A DNA stretch of 64,000 bases, from NCBI RefSeq assembly GCF_000002425.4, contig NC_037265.1:10828707-10892706 (forward strand), given 5' to 3'. Made by a program: the position numbers and the translations under genes. The notes under the pieces were generated by a model. It made no database searches. It saw only the letters and a program-made list of their open reading frames with translations, and had not been told where the DNA came from. This document shows positions 11,470 through 22,110 of this stretch, piece after piece. The stretch is from Physcomitrium patens (Eukaryota > Streptophyta > Bryopsida > Funariales > Funariaceae). Each line of letters begins with the position of its first letter. The first letter of the stretch is position 1.

Positions 11470-13191
11470 TTAGTATGTGAAGTGAAGACTGCTGAGCACT
11501 TTAAGGTTTTCGTATTCTTCTCCAGTGGCAAGGCCAGGATCTACATAACAAAGCTGATATTCGGCATGCATAAGCGTCTGGAGACCACACTTGAGCAACC
11601 TCTGCCATCCAGTCTTATCCCTCAACACCTTAGCAACGTCAGCCGTTTTCTGCGAAGGGTCCAGCACGAACAGGTTAATTTCCTCGGTCATCCCACCGAG
11701 TCGCTGCCGTTTCTCAATGCCCACGATGGTTCTGGAGTGGCCCCTGTGTTGGAAGTACAATGGTGACTTCTTGCTGAACACGATCGGTTGCCGGAGCTGA
11801 TCAAACACAGTGGCCGCAGAGGAGGAGTTTCGGTCGGGCCTCTCCATGAAGTAATTCCACACCCAGTCGACGATGTGTTTGTGTCGGGATCTGTTAGTGG
11901 AGCCGCCGTCCCTGTTTGATGGGTTTGCAGAGCAGCTTCCTGGTTCAAAATCCACGCCCACGTACCCCTCTGCAGTGTCCCGGTCAAGCTTGCTGGAGCT
12001 GTTTCGGAGCTTCTCCATGCACCCCACACATAGATCTGAGTTTAGGTCGTGTGAGTGGCGGTATCTTACCCCTTCAATCGGATATTCTCCACAACCTTTG
12101 CACTCGGACTCTTCGTTATTCAAAGGCGAAACGCGCCTCGACCTTGAAGCTGACCTTGAATTTGACCTTGACCTAGATCCAGACCTTGATTGGGATACCG
12201 AAGTTGAGGTTGATGAATCTGGGGACTTAAATGAGGCTAGGCTTCTTCGTGTGGGCACAGCATTGTTTTCCTGCTCTCCTCCTCTGCGACTCTCTACTCT
12301 ACCCCGTCCAATAGATTGGAAGTCAACGATCCTTGCACGTATGCCAAAGGAGCGCAACAAGGTAGCACACTCGGTGGTGCCAATCCACTTGTGCGTTCCG
12401 ACAATGTCCCAGTTGAAGTAGTCTGCCCCAGGGGTGTCAAATCCCTTCTTCCAGGCCATCTCCACCCACCTCTGCAGCGACAATATATCTGGCACAAATC
12501 CACAACCTCCGAACAAAACCTCCCTTGCATATGGGTCTGTCATAAGCAGGTGCGATGCCATCATCTGAATGTTTCGCCATCCACAACCCCACCCCAAATC
12601 TTCTCTGTGCCGGCTTTCGTAGTGGTCCACCCACCCGGATATCACGATCGTGGATTGTCCCACCCTGTGTTCCGACTCCAGGCATCGCTTTAACAGGTGC
12701 ATAAGCCCCTCTTTTACGAGGGCTGTAGTCGTCTCCTTGACTTGATATGACATCAACGACTTCACATCCTCCTCCATGGACCTGTTCGTTACCGACTTGC
12801 TCATCTCTCCCTTTGTATCCTCGCCATAGGAATTTCCTCGCTGCCGCTTGCTCAAGCCCCCTATGTTCTTAATGAATGAACGGGTGCTGTTCTCCTCGGT
12901 ATCCTCCAGGGTCAGACTATGCTGAAGACAATGAAAATCCCACTCTTGGATGGGAACATCCTGATTGCAACCCCTGTCGCATGTTACGTATCCTCTATTG
13001 CTTGGTTTTGCAACTTCGCAAGTCGTGGAGGCGATTTTCTGAGCGAAGGCTCTGTCTCTTTCAATGTCCTCTGCATCAAGGTGAGAATTCACATGGCTGT
13101 CTAAGAGCACGACAGGCACATTGCGATTACATAGGGGACACTGATCCCGCTCCTCCATTCGCGTACTCAACACACTGCGATGAAGGCGCAA
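11470..13191 (-). CDS. ZUP1/UfSP-like peptidase (family C78) with N-terminal zinc fingers
   Basis: The protein has 573 residues in one uninterrupted frame. Residues 18-37 and 71-91 form two C2H2-like fingers (C-x2-C-x11-H-x3-H and C-x3-C-x11-H-x3-H), as in the ubiquitin-binding part of ZUP1/ZUFSP. The papain-like C78 domain starts near 185, with probable catalytic Cys203 in LGWGCGWRN and the His/Asp partners in QHRGHSRT (His485) and LDPS (Asp511). By family, ZUP1 is a cysteine deubiquitinase selective for K63-linked chains, and UfSPs cut UFM1; the fingers favour the ZUP1 type. Between the catalytic halves lie a long linker, an RS-rich stretch (334-353) and a ZZ-like finger (364-391) in which the second Cys pair is replaced. 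Start: Met1 at 13191 is followed by an in-frame Met12, and the finger begins at 18, so either start is possible. It probably acts in nucleus and cytosol. Confidence 0.88.
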   Translation of the reverse strand: MRLHRSVLSTRMEERDQCPLCNRNVPVVLLDSHVNSHLDAEDIERDRAFAQKIASTTCEVAKPSNRGYVTCDRGCNQDVPIQEWDFHCLQHSLTLEDTEENSTRSFIKNIGGLSKRQRGNSYGEDTKGEMSKSVTNRSMEEDVKSLMSYQVKETTTALVKEGLMHLLKRCLESEHRVGQSTIVISGWVDHYESRHREDLGWGCGWRNIQMMASHLLMTDPYAREVLFGGCGFVPDILSLQRWVEMAWKKGFDTPGADYFNWDIVGTHKWIGTTECATLLRSFGIRARIVDFQSIGRGRVESRRGGEQENNAVPTRRSLASFKSPDSSTSTSVSQSRSGSRSRSNSRSASRSRRVSPLNNEESECKGCGEYPIEGVRYRHSHDLNSDLCVGCMEKLRNSSSKLDRDTAEGYVGVDFEPGSCSANPSNRDGGSTNRSRHKHIVDWVWNYFMERPDRNSSSAATVFDQLRQPIVFSKKSPLYFQHRGHSRTIVGIEKRQRLGGMTEEINLFVLDPSQKTADVAKVLRDKTGWQRLLKCGLQTLMHAEYQLCYVDPGLATGEEYENLKVLSSLHFTY

Positions 13192-14637
13192 TTATGGAGG
13201 TTGCACTTGATTCACAAAATCAGAGCCTAAACACGTCGAAAGCGACGGCAAAGTCTTACCAACCAAGTCCTCATCACAAATCCATACACCCGTTCAAAAT
13301 CCTTCTCTAAACCTCAAAGTTCTGCTACTCTCCAATCGCGTGATCACTTTTCCAAAGCAGATGCAAGATACCAAAAAGCAGGAATGCAATGCTGACCTAA
13401 AATTCTTTACACTAGCGAAATTATCCTTGGTAGAAACCTTGGATTACCTCAAATAGGTTAGCCGAATCCAGAGGAATGCTCCGCATCAAAACGCGATGGT
13501 TTCTTCATCAGTAATTGGAAACTTGGGAACCGATCTAACGATACAACTAAGAACATCAGTAGCACCATTGAGGGATCCTGTGCAGCTGCATCACCTCCAG
13601 AATTCTCTTCACACGAAGACTCATGATACAAAACCTCAGGGCCGGGATTCACGTGATTGAAGTCACCCTGCCCTTGCTCTTCCGAACCAACACTTCGGGC
13701 GCTTTCCTTCCCAAAGTAGTACGGTATTTCCCACGGGAGTATATGAGAATTCCAGCTCAGCTCAAAAAGCGCTGTAAGAGCACAGAAAAATAGAAAGGGA
13801 AACCCAGTTGATAGTCTTTAAAAACCAGCTGTGGGCCAAAAGGGGTGACGCTTCAACCGAACAAACCCCGCCACGCTTCACGCGCCACGCCGTGGAATAT
13901 TTTACACGTGGCCATGAGAATGACAGCCGGGATGATGTGTTCTGACAATGTGTTTTGCATACCCTTTGTGTGGGTATAGTTAAGTGACACACTCTACGTT
14001 GACAATCACCTCTTCACATAATGACAGGATAAACCTTAAAATAGGTTGTTCGCGGCCCACTTGTCCGATACTATTCACCAGGAAGGTTTTTGCTGAGAAA
14101 GGAGCTACGAAGTCATGCACATTAGATACGATTCTCGGTGCCAGACTTCGACATTGTGAGCAGGCGTAGAATGAAGACTCTGGTCTGGAAAGAATTAGGA
14201 AATGAATTGTGTTAATGATAACTCCGAAAGTTGCTCAAAATTAGTCACATTTCAAAATAAAACGAACAAGCCCAATCAATGAATGCCATACCACCACTGC
14301 CTTCCTGTAACGAAATGGTAGTCGTGTGAGGCGAGAATATAAGTTTTATTAACGTTTCAGTCCACTTATGAGACACAACTGGAGCACCAGAGAGGATGTG
14401 TTTGAAGAATATGCGCCGATTTGCATCAAGCACACGTACACAAAAAACTAATGAACAAACTATGTTTTCCTCATTGAAAGCTGGCATCGTAATGCCACTC
14501 AATTCCATTCTTGAATGAGAATGTAACCATGCTGTAAGAACCTGGTGTCACGGTAAGGAGCAAATAATCGACTAAAAACCACAAGGCCTCAATCCTGAAT
14601 AGCCGTGGAGAGCGTGAGATTGAGCAACATCTTTAAC
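13192..14637. other. Upstream region of the C78 peptidase gene and 3' flank of ACP
   Basis: The DNA holds the presumed 5' leader and promoter of the gene ending at 13191 (about 13192-13900) and, further right, the 3' untranslated region of the ACP gene (about 14170-14637). Short open frames here show no domains. No TATA box could be assigned with confidence. Confidence 0.45.
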
Positions 14638-15796
14638 CTACTTGGCGCTGGGATGAGATGCAATGAAGTCGATAGCATCTGAAGCAGACCTGATTTTATC
14701 AGCCTCAGCATCAGGAATCTCCAGTGCGAATTCCTCTTCGAGTGCCATCACTACCTCCACTTCATCTAAGCTGTCGAGACCCATATCTTTAAAGCTAGCT
14801 GTCTCGGACACCTGTGAAATGAAACCGCGTAAGATTAAGCAAACGTGACCAGACACTTCAATGCAGACTATTCTAAAAACTATAGCGGTAAAGAACTACA
14901 CATGCCAACACGATGCAAAACAGATATCGACTTATCTTCTCTTGCAGACAAAATTCATGCACATAGAACCTCGAAACCCAAACATTTCACCAACCCCAAT
15001 ATTTCATCAAAGTGGCTATCAACCAATACTACACTGACAAATATCTGGCGGTAACCTAACAATTGTGCTGCAAAGGATCGCAGGAATCCACAATGCTCTA
15101 ACGTACTAAGACGCGCAGTGACTACTTATGTCGAACTTACGTCACTCGCCTCATGTCGGTAAGAATTCAAACCCAACATGGCAATGGAAGACAGATTAAG
15201 GGTTTATTTTCAGCATCAAATTCATAAACCCAAATACGAACCATCAAGGTTTCAAGGATGCAACCACGTGGGCTACTCCACATGGTGACCAGCTCCCTTT
15301 CGACCCGGGAATCCTACGATATTCGTCAAATCGATAACTAAACGACCGGAATGAACAAAAGCGACCGCTCACAAAATATCCCTCCAAACCCTTCAAGTAA
15401 TCCGAAGCTCATACACCCAAAACTGTCGAGTCATGAGGTCACACCTAGTGACCACCAGGTGAGCCCCTGCATAGATGAGATATTCGGCAAGTCATCCTCA
15501 CTGGAACCTCTTCTCTAGGTCAAACGGAAGGAAAAACAAAAAAACAAAAACAAAGACACGGAATCACGACGTCACACCTTCGAGGCATCGACTTTTTGGT
15601 TGGATTTCACCACAGCGAGCACACGGTCTATGACATCGCGCCGGTCCAAGTATGTCCCATGTGCCTCGCCCGACATTGTCCTCGCATTGCCATTGCCCCA
15701 AAGGCCGGTGGTGGATGGTGCAACGACCGCTCTCACGCGCATGTGTTGCAAAACTGACCCATGAACCGCCCACAGCGACGATCTGACAGCCTGCAT
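14638..15796 (-). CDS. Mitochondrial acyl carrier protein, two exons
   Basis: The coding parts are complement(join(14638..14811,15578..15796)), giving 130 residues. The 766-bp intron has a GTGTGA donor after the codons DASK and a TTTCACAG acceptor before VSET. The spliced frame reads [17 protein letters not shown] without a gap. The domain has the 4'-phosphopantetheine site Ser87 in GLDSLDEVE, then [20 protein letters not shown] and a final helix, the usual ACP pattern. Residues 1-45 are rich in Arg, Ser and Ala with few acids, so a mitochondrial presequence is likely. Mitochondrial ACP carries acyl chains for lipoate synthesis and is a subunit of complex I; the plastid type has a different N-terminus. 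The best resemblance from memory is to plant mtACP. Confidence 0.9.
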
Positions 15797-16080
15797 GATG
15801 CTTGACTGTGGTGAGGCCTCGATCAGTCCCTCAATCCCACAACCTCAATTGCAAGCTCGCGAATCTAATCGGGGAACAAACACACAAGCCCCTGCAACGA
15901 AAACGACGACTATGCCGAAAAGCTTCTAGGGTTTCGAGGCCCGGAACAACTTCTGCACCTTTCGACCCCCTGCACAGATCCAGTCAGCCCTAATTTTCTA
16001 CTATAAAGTTCTGACCCAGTGTGAACAGAACTGCCCAGGTTATTTTTTCGCCGCTGCCCAATGGGCAGATACGGAATTCC
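15797..16080 (-). promoter_or_regulatory. ACP promoter with telo-box and site II-like elements
   Basis: Upstream of the ACP start lies a telo-box, AAACCCTA on the minus strand (15928-15935). There is also a perfect palindrome TGCCCAATGGGCA at 16055-16067 containing site II-type TGGGC words in both directions, and another GCCCA at 16033-16037. Telo-box plus site II (TCP-binding) is a known combination in plant genes for ribosomal and mitochondrial proteins. This fits a mitochondrial housekeeping gene. The start of transcription was not located. Confidence 0.45.
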
Positions 16081-16099
16081 CATTGGCCTACGGCAAGTG

Positions 16100-17500
16100 C
16101 GGTCAGGCTCCGAGGGAAATAAATATATTTCACACCTCTTGATTTGTTCCTATAAAGCATTTAAATTGTACATGGCCTCTTCCATTAAATTCAACTTCCA
16201 TAAGTTCTCTAACTTTGATAAATATTTAGTTTGTCAATATTATATCGTTATTATTTTAATAGCAAGAAGGTAAATACTAATGATATAAATGGACGAAAAA
16301 ATGCCAAATCTTATTCTTCTTTTACTAAGAGAATAATATGCAAAGTTGGTTCTTTTTTAATGTACAAAGGTGGATTCTATTTTTAAATTTTGTTCATGTA
16401 TAATTTAAAAAGTCATATTATATGTAATCATATAAAACTGAATTTCATTTTTCTAAAATATCTTTACTTTTCTTAAGATGAAACTTTTTGTCTTGTCAAA
16501 ATGTTCTTGTATTGGAGAGTTCATAGAAATAATCGCAATATAATAAAAGGATTTGAGTTCTTAACTTGAGATTGATAGTTGCAATTAAGATGTCATGCTG
16601 ATTTTGGTTTTTGGCTACGATAGAAATGTAATTGTAAGGGACTGACTAAGTTTTAATCGATAATCAACATCAATTCATTGAGTAAAGAATATCAACTTTA
16701 AAACTATAAGTCAAGTAAAGACAAATATAACAATAGAAAATGCAATAATTGAGAAAAGAAAAAAAGAAAAAAATAAAAACTTTGATAATTTTAACGTTAA
16801 TTCTGTACGAGAAAGGATCGGAAGGAAAAGTCCACTTAGAAACATTCAATTTCATCACATGTTTTTGGTAGAAAATAAATAATGGAAATTAATAAATATG
16901 ACAAAAATAAATGTTCGTACTGGTTCATTCAGTTTTTCCACTCTGTTGTTACTTCAATTTTTTTGTGTAGCTAATTTTTAAGAAAGATAGTAATTTGAAC
17001 TTCCATAACTAAATGTGCAGTAATATAAGATTAATTCAACTTCAAAAAATCAAGTAATTGGTAGTCGAGTGAAAATTAGAGGGACCTGTCGTCACCTCAT
17101 ACTAAACATAATTTTTTCGTTCATAATTTGAGTTTATGCTTAAACAGGATTAAGTAGACACTTTTAAAATCATTACAAACATATTCCTTCAACAAGAATC
17201 ATATCAAACACAACTATAGCTTTGATTAATGCATGTCACAATCTCTACTCAAGACAAAGCTAAAATTTAATTTTAATCCAATTCTAAAACTTCATTCAAC
17301 AACGTCACTCTATGCTCACAAATAACAAATACATTTTTAAAAGCACAAAAACCTTTCACGTTAGCACAGGTGATTGGTCTTATGCCTTCAAACCCTAAAC
17401 CTATTCTAATTACTAAAAAAAAAAAAAAAAAAAAAAGGAACAAATAAGAAAATCAACAGCAGGACAAGGAACAGTGAAATGAAACGCAGCACAAACAGAG
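16100..17500. other. AT-rich intergenic DNA with poly-A tract
   Basis: It is strongly AT-rich with no open frame of interest. A run of 22 A lies at 17415-17436, and an AAACCCTAAACC word lies just before it near 17390. No gene is seen. Confidence 0.5.
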
Positions 17501-18258
17501 CTCGAAAATTTACATTAAGACGCAATGGATGATAAACAGACGAATGAGAAACTGCAGTGAACTGAAAAGATGAATGAGACTTGTATTATGCGACGCGGAT
17601 GAGAAGGAAAAGCTTCTTCGCAACGAGGAACAAGCCATTGCACAACAATCCTCAAGGGATACATGAAGACCAACATGCCGGGACCTGCAGAGAGGCCATG
17701 GCCACGGCGAGCTTGCAAAAAACTAGCGTTCACCACGTGGTCTCGTCATGGCGCGAGCTGACATAACATCAAGAAAAACAGGCACGCAGCGAAGACGCCG
17801 ACGGAGGTGGGTTTGAGGAGAAATCACGCAGACAGAGAACGTAAGCGGTGATGGAAAACTCGGAATTGGAATAAAAGCTGCAACGATGGTCCTGCAGTAG
17901 ACTATTTCGATCCGTGCCTTACAAAACATGTGTTACGCATCTCTATCGATTGTCTGATGGAGCTGTCGACACACTGCCTTCGATGAGCCTCACCTCGCTG
18001 CGGATTCTCTCTCCAGGCACTTCATGGGTTGGTTTGATAACTGCCTCCCAAAACACACGTTATAGAAAGCGTCGCCGTGTAGAGATCCGTCCGATATGTA
18101 CACAGAACATTCCAAGGACAAGGACCGTCAACGTGTAAAACCACAGCTAAAGCGCTGCAACTTGTTTTTGAAACCCAGGAGATGGAGTGTAGAGCTAGCT
18201 TGAGGCATGAAGTCTCCGTGAGCGGGACAGTAGTAGTTGCCGGGGGTAGGGGCGTGTG

Positions 18259-20001
18259 CTAGAAGCGATGGGCACTGGGGGCAGGCGAAGGCAGCCCCGA
18301 ATGAGACTGCTTGCAGTGGGCGATGGCGCCCTGCACGGCGCTGTGGAGCTCGCTCATACTGCTCGCGCTGCTGCTGCTCATCCGGGGGCTGATAGTACTG
18401 GCTGCCACTTTCGGGGAGCTTTTCACCTTGGGACTCAAGCTCATGAGCCTAGGACTAGAGCTTTTCAAGAGGCGAGGGCTGCTTGACACCAAGCTGCTGC
18501 TGTGAGAGAGGAATGCGGAGCTCTTTCTGGCAATGCTGGGCCCGGCGGGTTGAGTGCTTGCTCTGGTGGTGTTGATGTTGCTGGAAGTGAGAAAAACAGT
18601 GCCTGGATTCGAGCGGGGACGCAGAGGGGGCGTTTTAATGATGGCGGGCATGGATTTGGCTCGTGTGTGGACGTACTCCTGGGGGGCGGTCCTCTGAGGG
18701 GGAAGCGTGTCGCCCCGTGCGACGGTACCCTCTGATTTCTTGCCATACGGTGGTTTGAGCATTCGCATATATTTCAACCACCGTTCCCGAATTCTGAGTA
18801 TCCCTGTTTGGTCTCGCTCCCTGTCAGCAGAGGCCACGGACTGCACGTCGGAGGAATCCGAGGAAAAAGGCATCTTCAGCTTCAATGATCCTTGCGGAGA
18901 CTTGGAGCTTGGCTGCCCCTGCTGCAGGATGGGTAGGGCGGGGAAGGACTTGGGCTTGCTCCCTGGCGCCAAATTCTTGTCGTCGCAATTCGGAGGGTTG
19001 AATAATCGCGTCACAGATCGCAGCTTAGAATCCGATATCTCAGCAAGCTTCGAGTTGGGGCGAACAGCAGTTCGGAAGTCGTGCTCAGTTCGTGCGTCTA
19101 AACGAGCTGGCGATTTGGGTGGTTTTTTGGCGACAAAGATGCCCTTCCACTTGAGAGGTGATCGCAGCCAAGAAACGTTGGACGGGGTATTATCATTATC
19201 TTCATTCACGACTGTCACGACAGACCTTCGATCTCGATCCGTGGGACATGGTACCGCCATGTGTATCGGTTTGGACGACAAAGTTGGAGTTGTGGCGTTA
19301 TTGCTGCGATGATCATAACCTTCAAAGGCCCGATCAAAAGCCGCATCTGTGCTCACTGAGCTAGCGTCTTGGGAGCTGCCGTTGGAGTCTCGGCTGGTGC
19401 TGCTACACCCTGCATCCCTGTCACCAGACTCAGAACGAAAGCTTGAGCTTCGAGAATCCATTACCGTTTCCACCAGGGCGACGTCGGTAGAATTAACACA
19501 AAACTTTGAATATTTCGGCTGGTACATTCGGGAAAGACTTCCAGGTGACAATTGGCTGAACGGGCCCGGGACGGTCCTCTGCGAAACGACAAAAGTTGGA
19601 ATTCGCTGGTTACCTTCCTCCATCTCTGCTTGTTTTCTATAAACTGGGTGCTGATGTTTGCAGTTGGTATCGGAAGAGTTTGCAGAGAAGCCTTGGTAAA
19701 CGTCACCGTCTGTCTTTGACAAGCTAGTTAATACCGGCGACACAGGAGCAGACTTGAACTCAAACTCCTGGTCCAAATTGGAAGATTTTCTCAACGCCAT
19801 CCTCACCATAGTTTCCCAATGTAAGGCCTTCACATCTGTGTCGAAGTAAACCTCCTTCTCGCAGTGGTCTCCCCGGCTCACTTCCACTGGTGGAGGCCGC
19901 TTGAAAGCATAAGCACTCGACTCCCGGTTATCGAAAACATCATCCCGTCTGGATGTAATGAAGGTTCTGTAATCGTTCTTGCTCCAACTGTCCGCAGCCA
20001 T
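18259..20001 (-). CDS. BKI1/MAKR-like membrane-associated kinase regulator
   Basis: The protein has 580 residues in a single frame, largely disordered and rich in Ser, Pro and Lys. Three landmarks fit the BKI1/MAKR family. The first is an N-terminal acidic-aromatic motif (DQEFEFK, 77-83). The second is a basic patch near 398-425 (RIRERWLKYMRMLKPPYGKK), as used for plasma-membrane attachment. The third is a C-terminal SMSELHSAVQGAIAHCKQS (548-566), very like the tail by which BKI1 binds receptor kinases. In Arabidopsis BKI1 inhibits the brassinosteroid receptor BRI1 and leaves the membrane when phosphorylated. Here the partner is unknown. It is longer than Arabidopsis BKI1 (about 340 residues). 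Many Ser-Pro sites suggest regulation by phosphorylation. The family call rests on short motifs only, so it is less sure than for the enzymes. Confidence 0.65.
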   Translation of the reverse strand: MAADSWSKNDYRTFITSRRDDVFDNRESSAYAFKRPPPVEVSRGDHCEKEVYFDTDVKALHWETMVRMALRKSSNLDQEFEFKSAPVSPVLTSLSKTDGDVYQGFSANSSDTNCKHQHPVYRKQAEMEEGNQRIPTFVVSQRTVPGPFSQLSPGSLSRMYQPKYSKFCVNSTDVALVETVMDSRSSSFRSESGDRDAGCSSTSRDSNGSSQDASSVSTDAAFDRAFEGYDHRSNNATTPTLSSKPIHMAVPCPTDRDRRSVVTVVNEDNDNTPSNVSWLRSPLKWKGIFVAKKPPKSPARLDARTEHDFRTAVRPNSKLAEISDSKLRSVTRLFNPPNCDDKNLAPGSKPKSFPALPILQQGQPSSKSPQGSLKLKMPFSSDSSDVQSVASADRERDQTGILRIRERWLKYMRMLKPPYGKKSEGTVARGDTLPPQRTAPQEYVHTRAKSMPAIIKTPPLRPRSNPGTVFLTSSNINTTRASTQPAGPSIARKSSAFLSHSSSLVSSSPRLLKSSSPRLMSLSPKVKSSPKVAASTISPRMSSSSASSMSELHSAVQGAIAHCKQSHSGLPSPAPSAHRF

Positions 20002-22110
20002 GATGCCGCAGTAGAAGTGGCGTCTTGAAAGCAGAGAATGCAGTGAATTACCAGATCAGCAAACCACTGGGGTGGTCAAAATACCAAGAGCGGTCTTGCT
20101 CGGTAACTCCATCTCACGAAGTATGGGCGAGGCCCACGTCGAAGCCCCATTCAAGCCTGGCATTGGGCCTCTCACTGAAAGGAAGGATGGATCTATTCGG
20201 GGGCGTTCGGAGCGGCTGGCTTCTCCCTGCATAGAAAACGATCCTTTCAGTACAGGTCTATGCCCCCTACCCACGTAAATGTTCGGAGTGTGGAACATCA
20301 AAGATCGAAAAGAAAACCGTGGAGAGAAATAGATACCAGAACACCTTGTAGGACCTTGCTTTATACTCGAAAGAAAATCCCCGCACAGAATCCAAATCAT
20401 CCAGAATATTCCTTGAGGTGCTTTGCATGCGACTCACGGACGTCCAAAGAAACATTGCAGCGAGATGGTGAATGTCACCAAGATCGTGACTAGGAAATGT
20501 ACTATGCTAGTATCCAACGAACAAGAGTACCATGCCTGCTCTGGAGAGCACAAGTAGTGGATGTGAAAGGTGTGCACAGCGACAGTAGACATGACACTAT
20601 CTCAATCGGTACAGAAGGCTGCACCTGATATGCTCCGTCTGGACAGAAACGAGTCATTCATAGTTGCAGAAACTTGATCACATTTCTCGACACATTAACT
20701 AAAGCACGATGTAAAAACCTAAGAGTGTCCTTGCCTTATTTTGCTTGAAAGCAGTTGATACCGGGACGTAAATACATAAGATTTTTCTATTGACTTCGAA
20801 CAAAGCGCGTTCACAAGCATGCCAAGCGTACACTGCAAATAAAACCTGACGAACAACGGTCCCGTATACAACATTGAAACGCTGGACATAGTGCCTCAGA
20901 AAACTCTCAAACAAAACAGAAACTCGTGAAGCAAGTATCCAAAGTATGGGTTCTCAAAATCTAAGACGGTGCTAACGAAAACAACCTCGAATATTGTAAG
21001 AGTGTTCAAACAAAGGACTCGCCTACCCCTCAACAGTATCCAAACGAACCGGGGCGAGAGAACGCGGAGAGAAGCAACCTAGTGGTGACGACTAGCACCA
21101 CTTTGCTGGCAACGTTCAAAAAACGAAACCAATGTGCACGGACACATCCGCGGTACACACCGCCTTACGACTGACGTGAATTCGCTTAGAGTTACAGCCC
21201 GTAGCCACTGTCTAATCACTAGTACAAGAAAACCTCAAACGTAAGCAGTGCAACGCCTCAACCCAATACACCGAAGCGTAGTACATTCCCCATGGAACCA
21301 TACCCATGAGGAACTTTCTCGCCGCGATCCTGAAGAGCACAGCACCCACTCAACTAGCAATCGACTCTCGTAAGCAACCATTCATCTACAACTACCCCGC
21401 ATAAAATCAGCTAAGCTTGAAGTGTTGGCACTGGAACCCATGACAGAGAGGATGAAGAGCCGACCCTTAAGAAAACCAACACCGGGACTGAAACCACGAC
21501 TGCTGTAGCGCAGAACGAAGGCCAACCAACAACTACCGCGAGCACTTTCCACCAGCCATCCTAGCAAAGCACGGCCTGCTCAGCAACGCGGTCTCCCACA
21601 ATCTCTGCAGTCTCATCAAGGAGTAAACAGCGACGCCTCACCTGCAACTATGGCACCATCTTGACGTGGGGAATCGGTTCATCACTCTAGTCCACTGGCC
21701 AACAACTGCGAGTCTCGATGTGTCCAGCAGAGTTCCGTGCCCACACAAGCGACGAGCAGGAGGTCGTGAGTGCGAGGGTGGTGAAGGGTGGAGGGGGGGT
21801 GAGATACTGTTCGAGAGAGACTGGGGGGGGGGGGGTGCCGTGGGAACTGCGGCAGCGGCGGTCGGACAGTCGCGGAATCCGTCAACCCTTAACGCGGCGA
21901 CGCAGCTCCGCGTCAACCGCTGTGGGTTTATAGGCCTCCGCGAGGCTGCCCCCCTTTACCGCGAGTTTCTCGGGAAAAGGAGCCTCCGGAATCTATTACC
22001 GTCGCTCTGGACTTTACTTGCAATTAAACTCCAATGTCTCGGGAAGCTCGCCACGTTGTGGACCTATTCACACCGGGAACGAAGAACGGAAAGTAAGTGA
22101 CACGGAGTCT
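20002..22110. other. Leader and upstream region of the BKI1/MAKR-like gene
   Basis: It has moderate to high GC with many short frames and no domains. GC-rich patches at 21750-21950 include G runs at 21793-21799 and 21823-21835. It is probably the long 5' untranslated region and promoter of the gene ending at 20001, since GC falls sharply after 22110. Confidence 0.45.

Noticed and set aside
11873-12421. 182-codon plus-strand frame
   Set aside because: It is the mirror of the Ser/Arg-rich part of the C78 peptidase gene on the minus strand.
18707-19312. 201-codon plus-strand frame
   Set aside because: It is antisense to the BKI1/MAKR-like gene. The family motifs lie on the minus strand.
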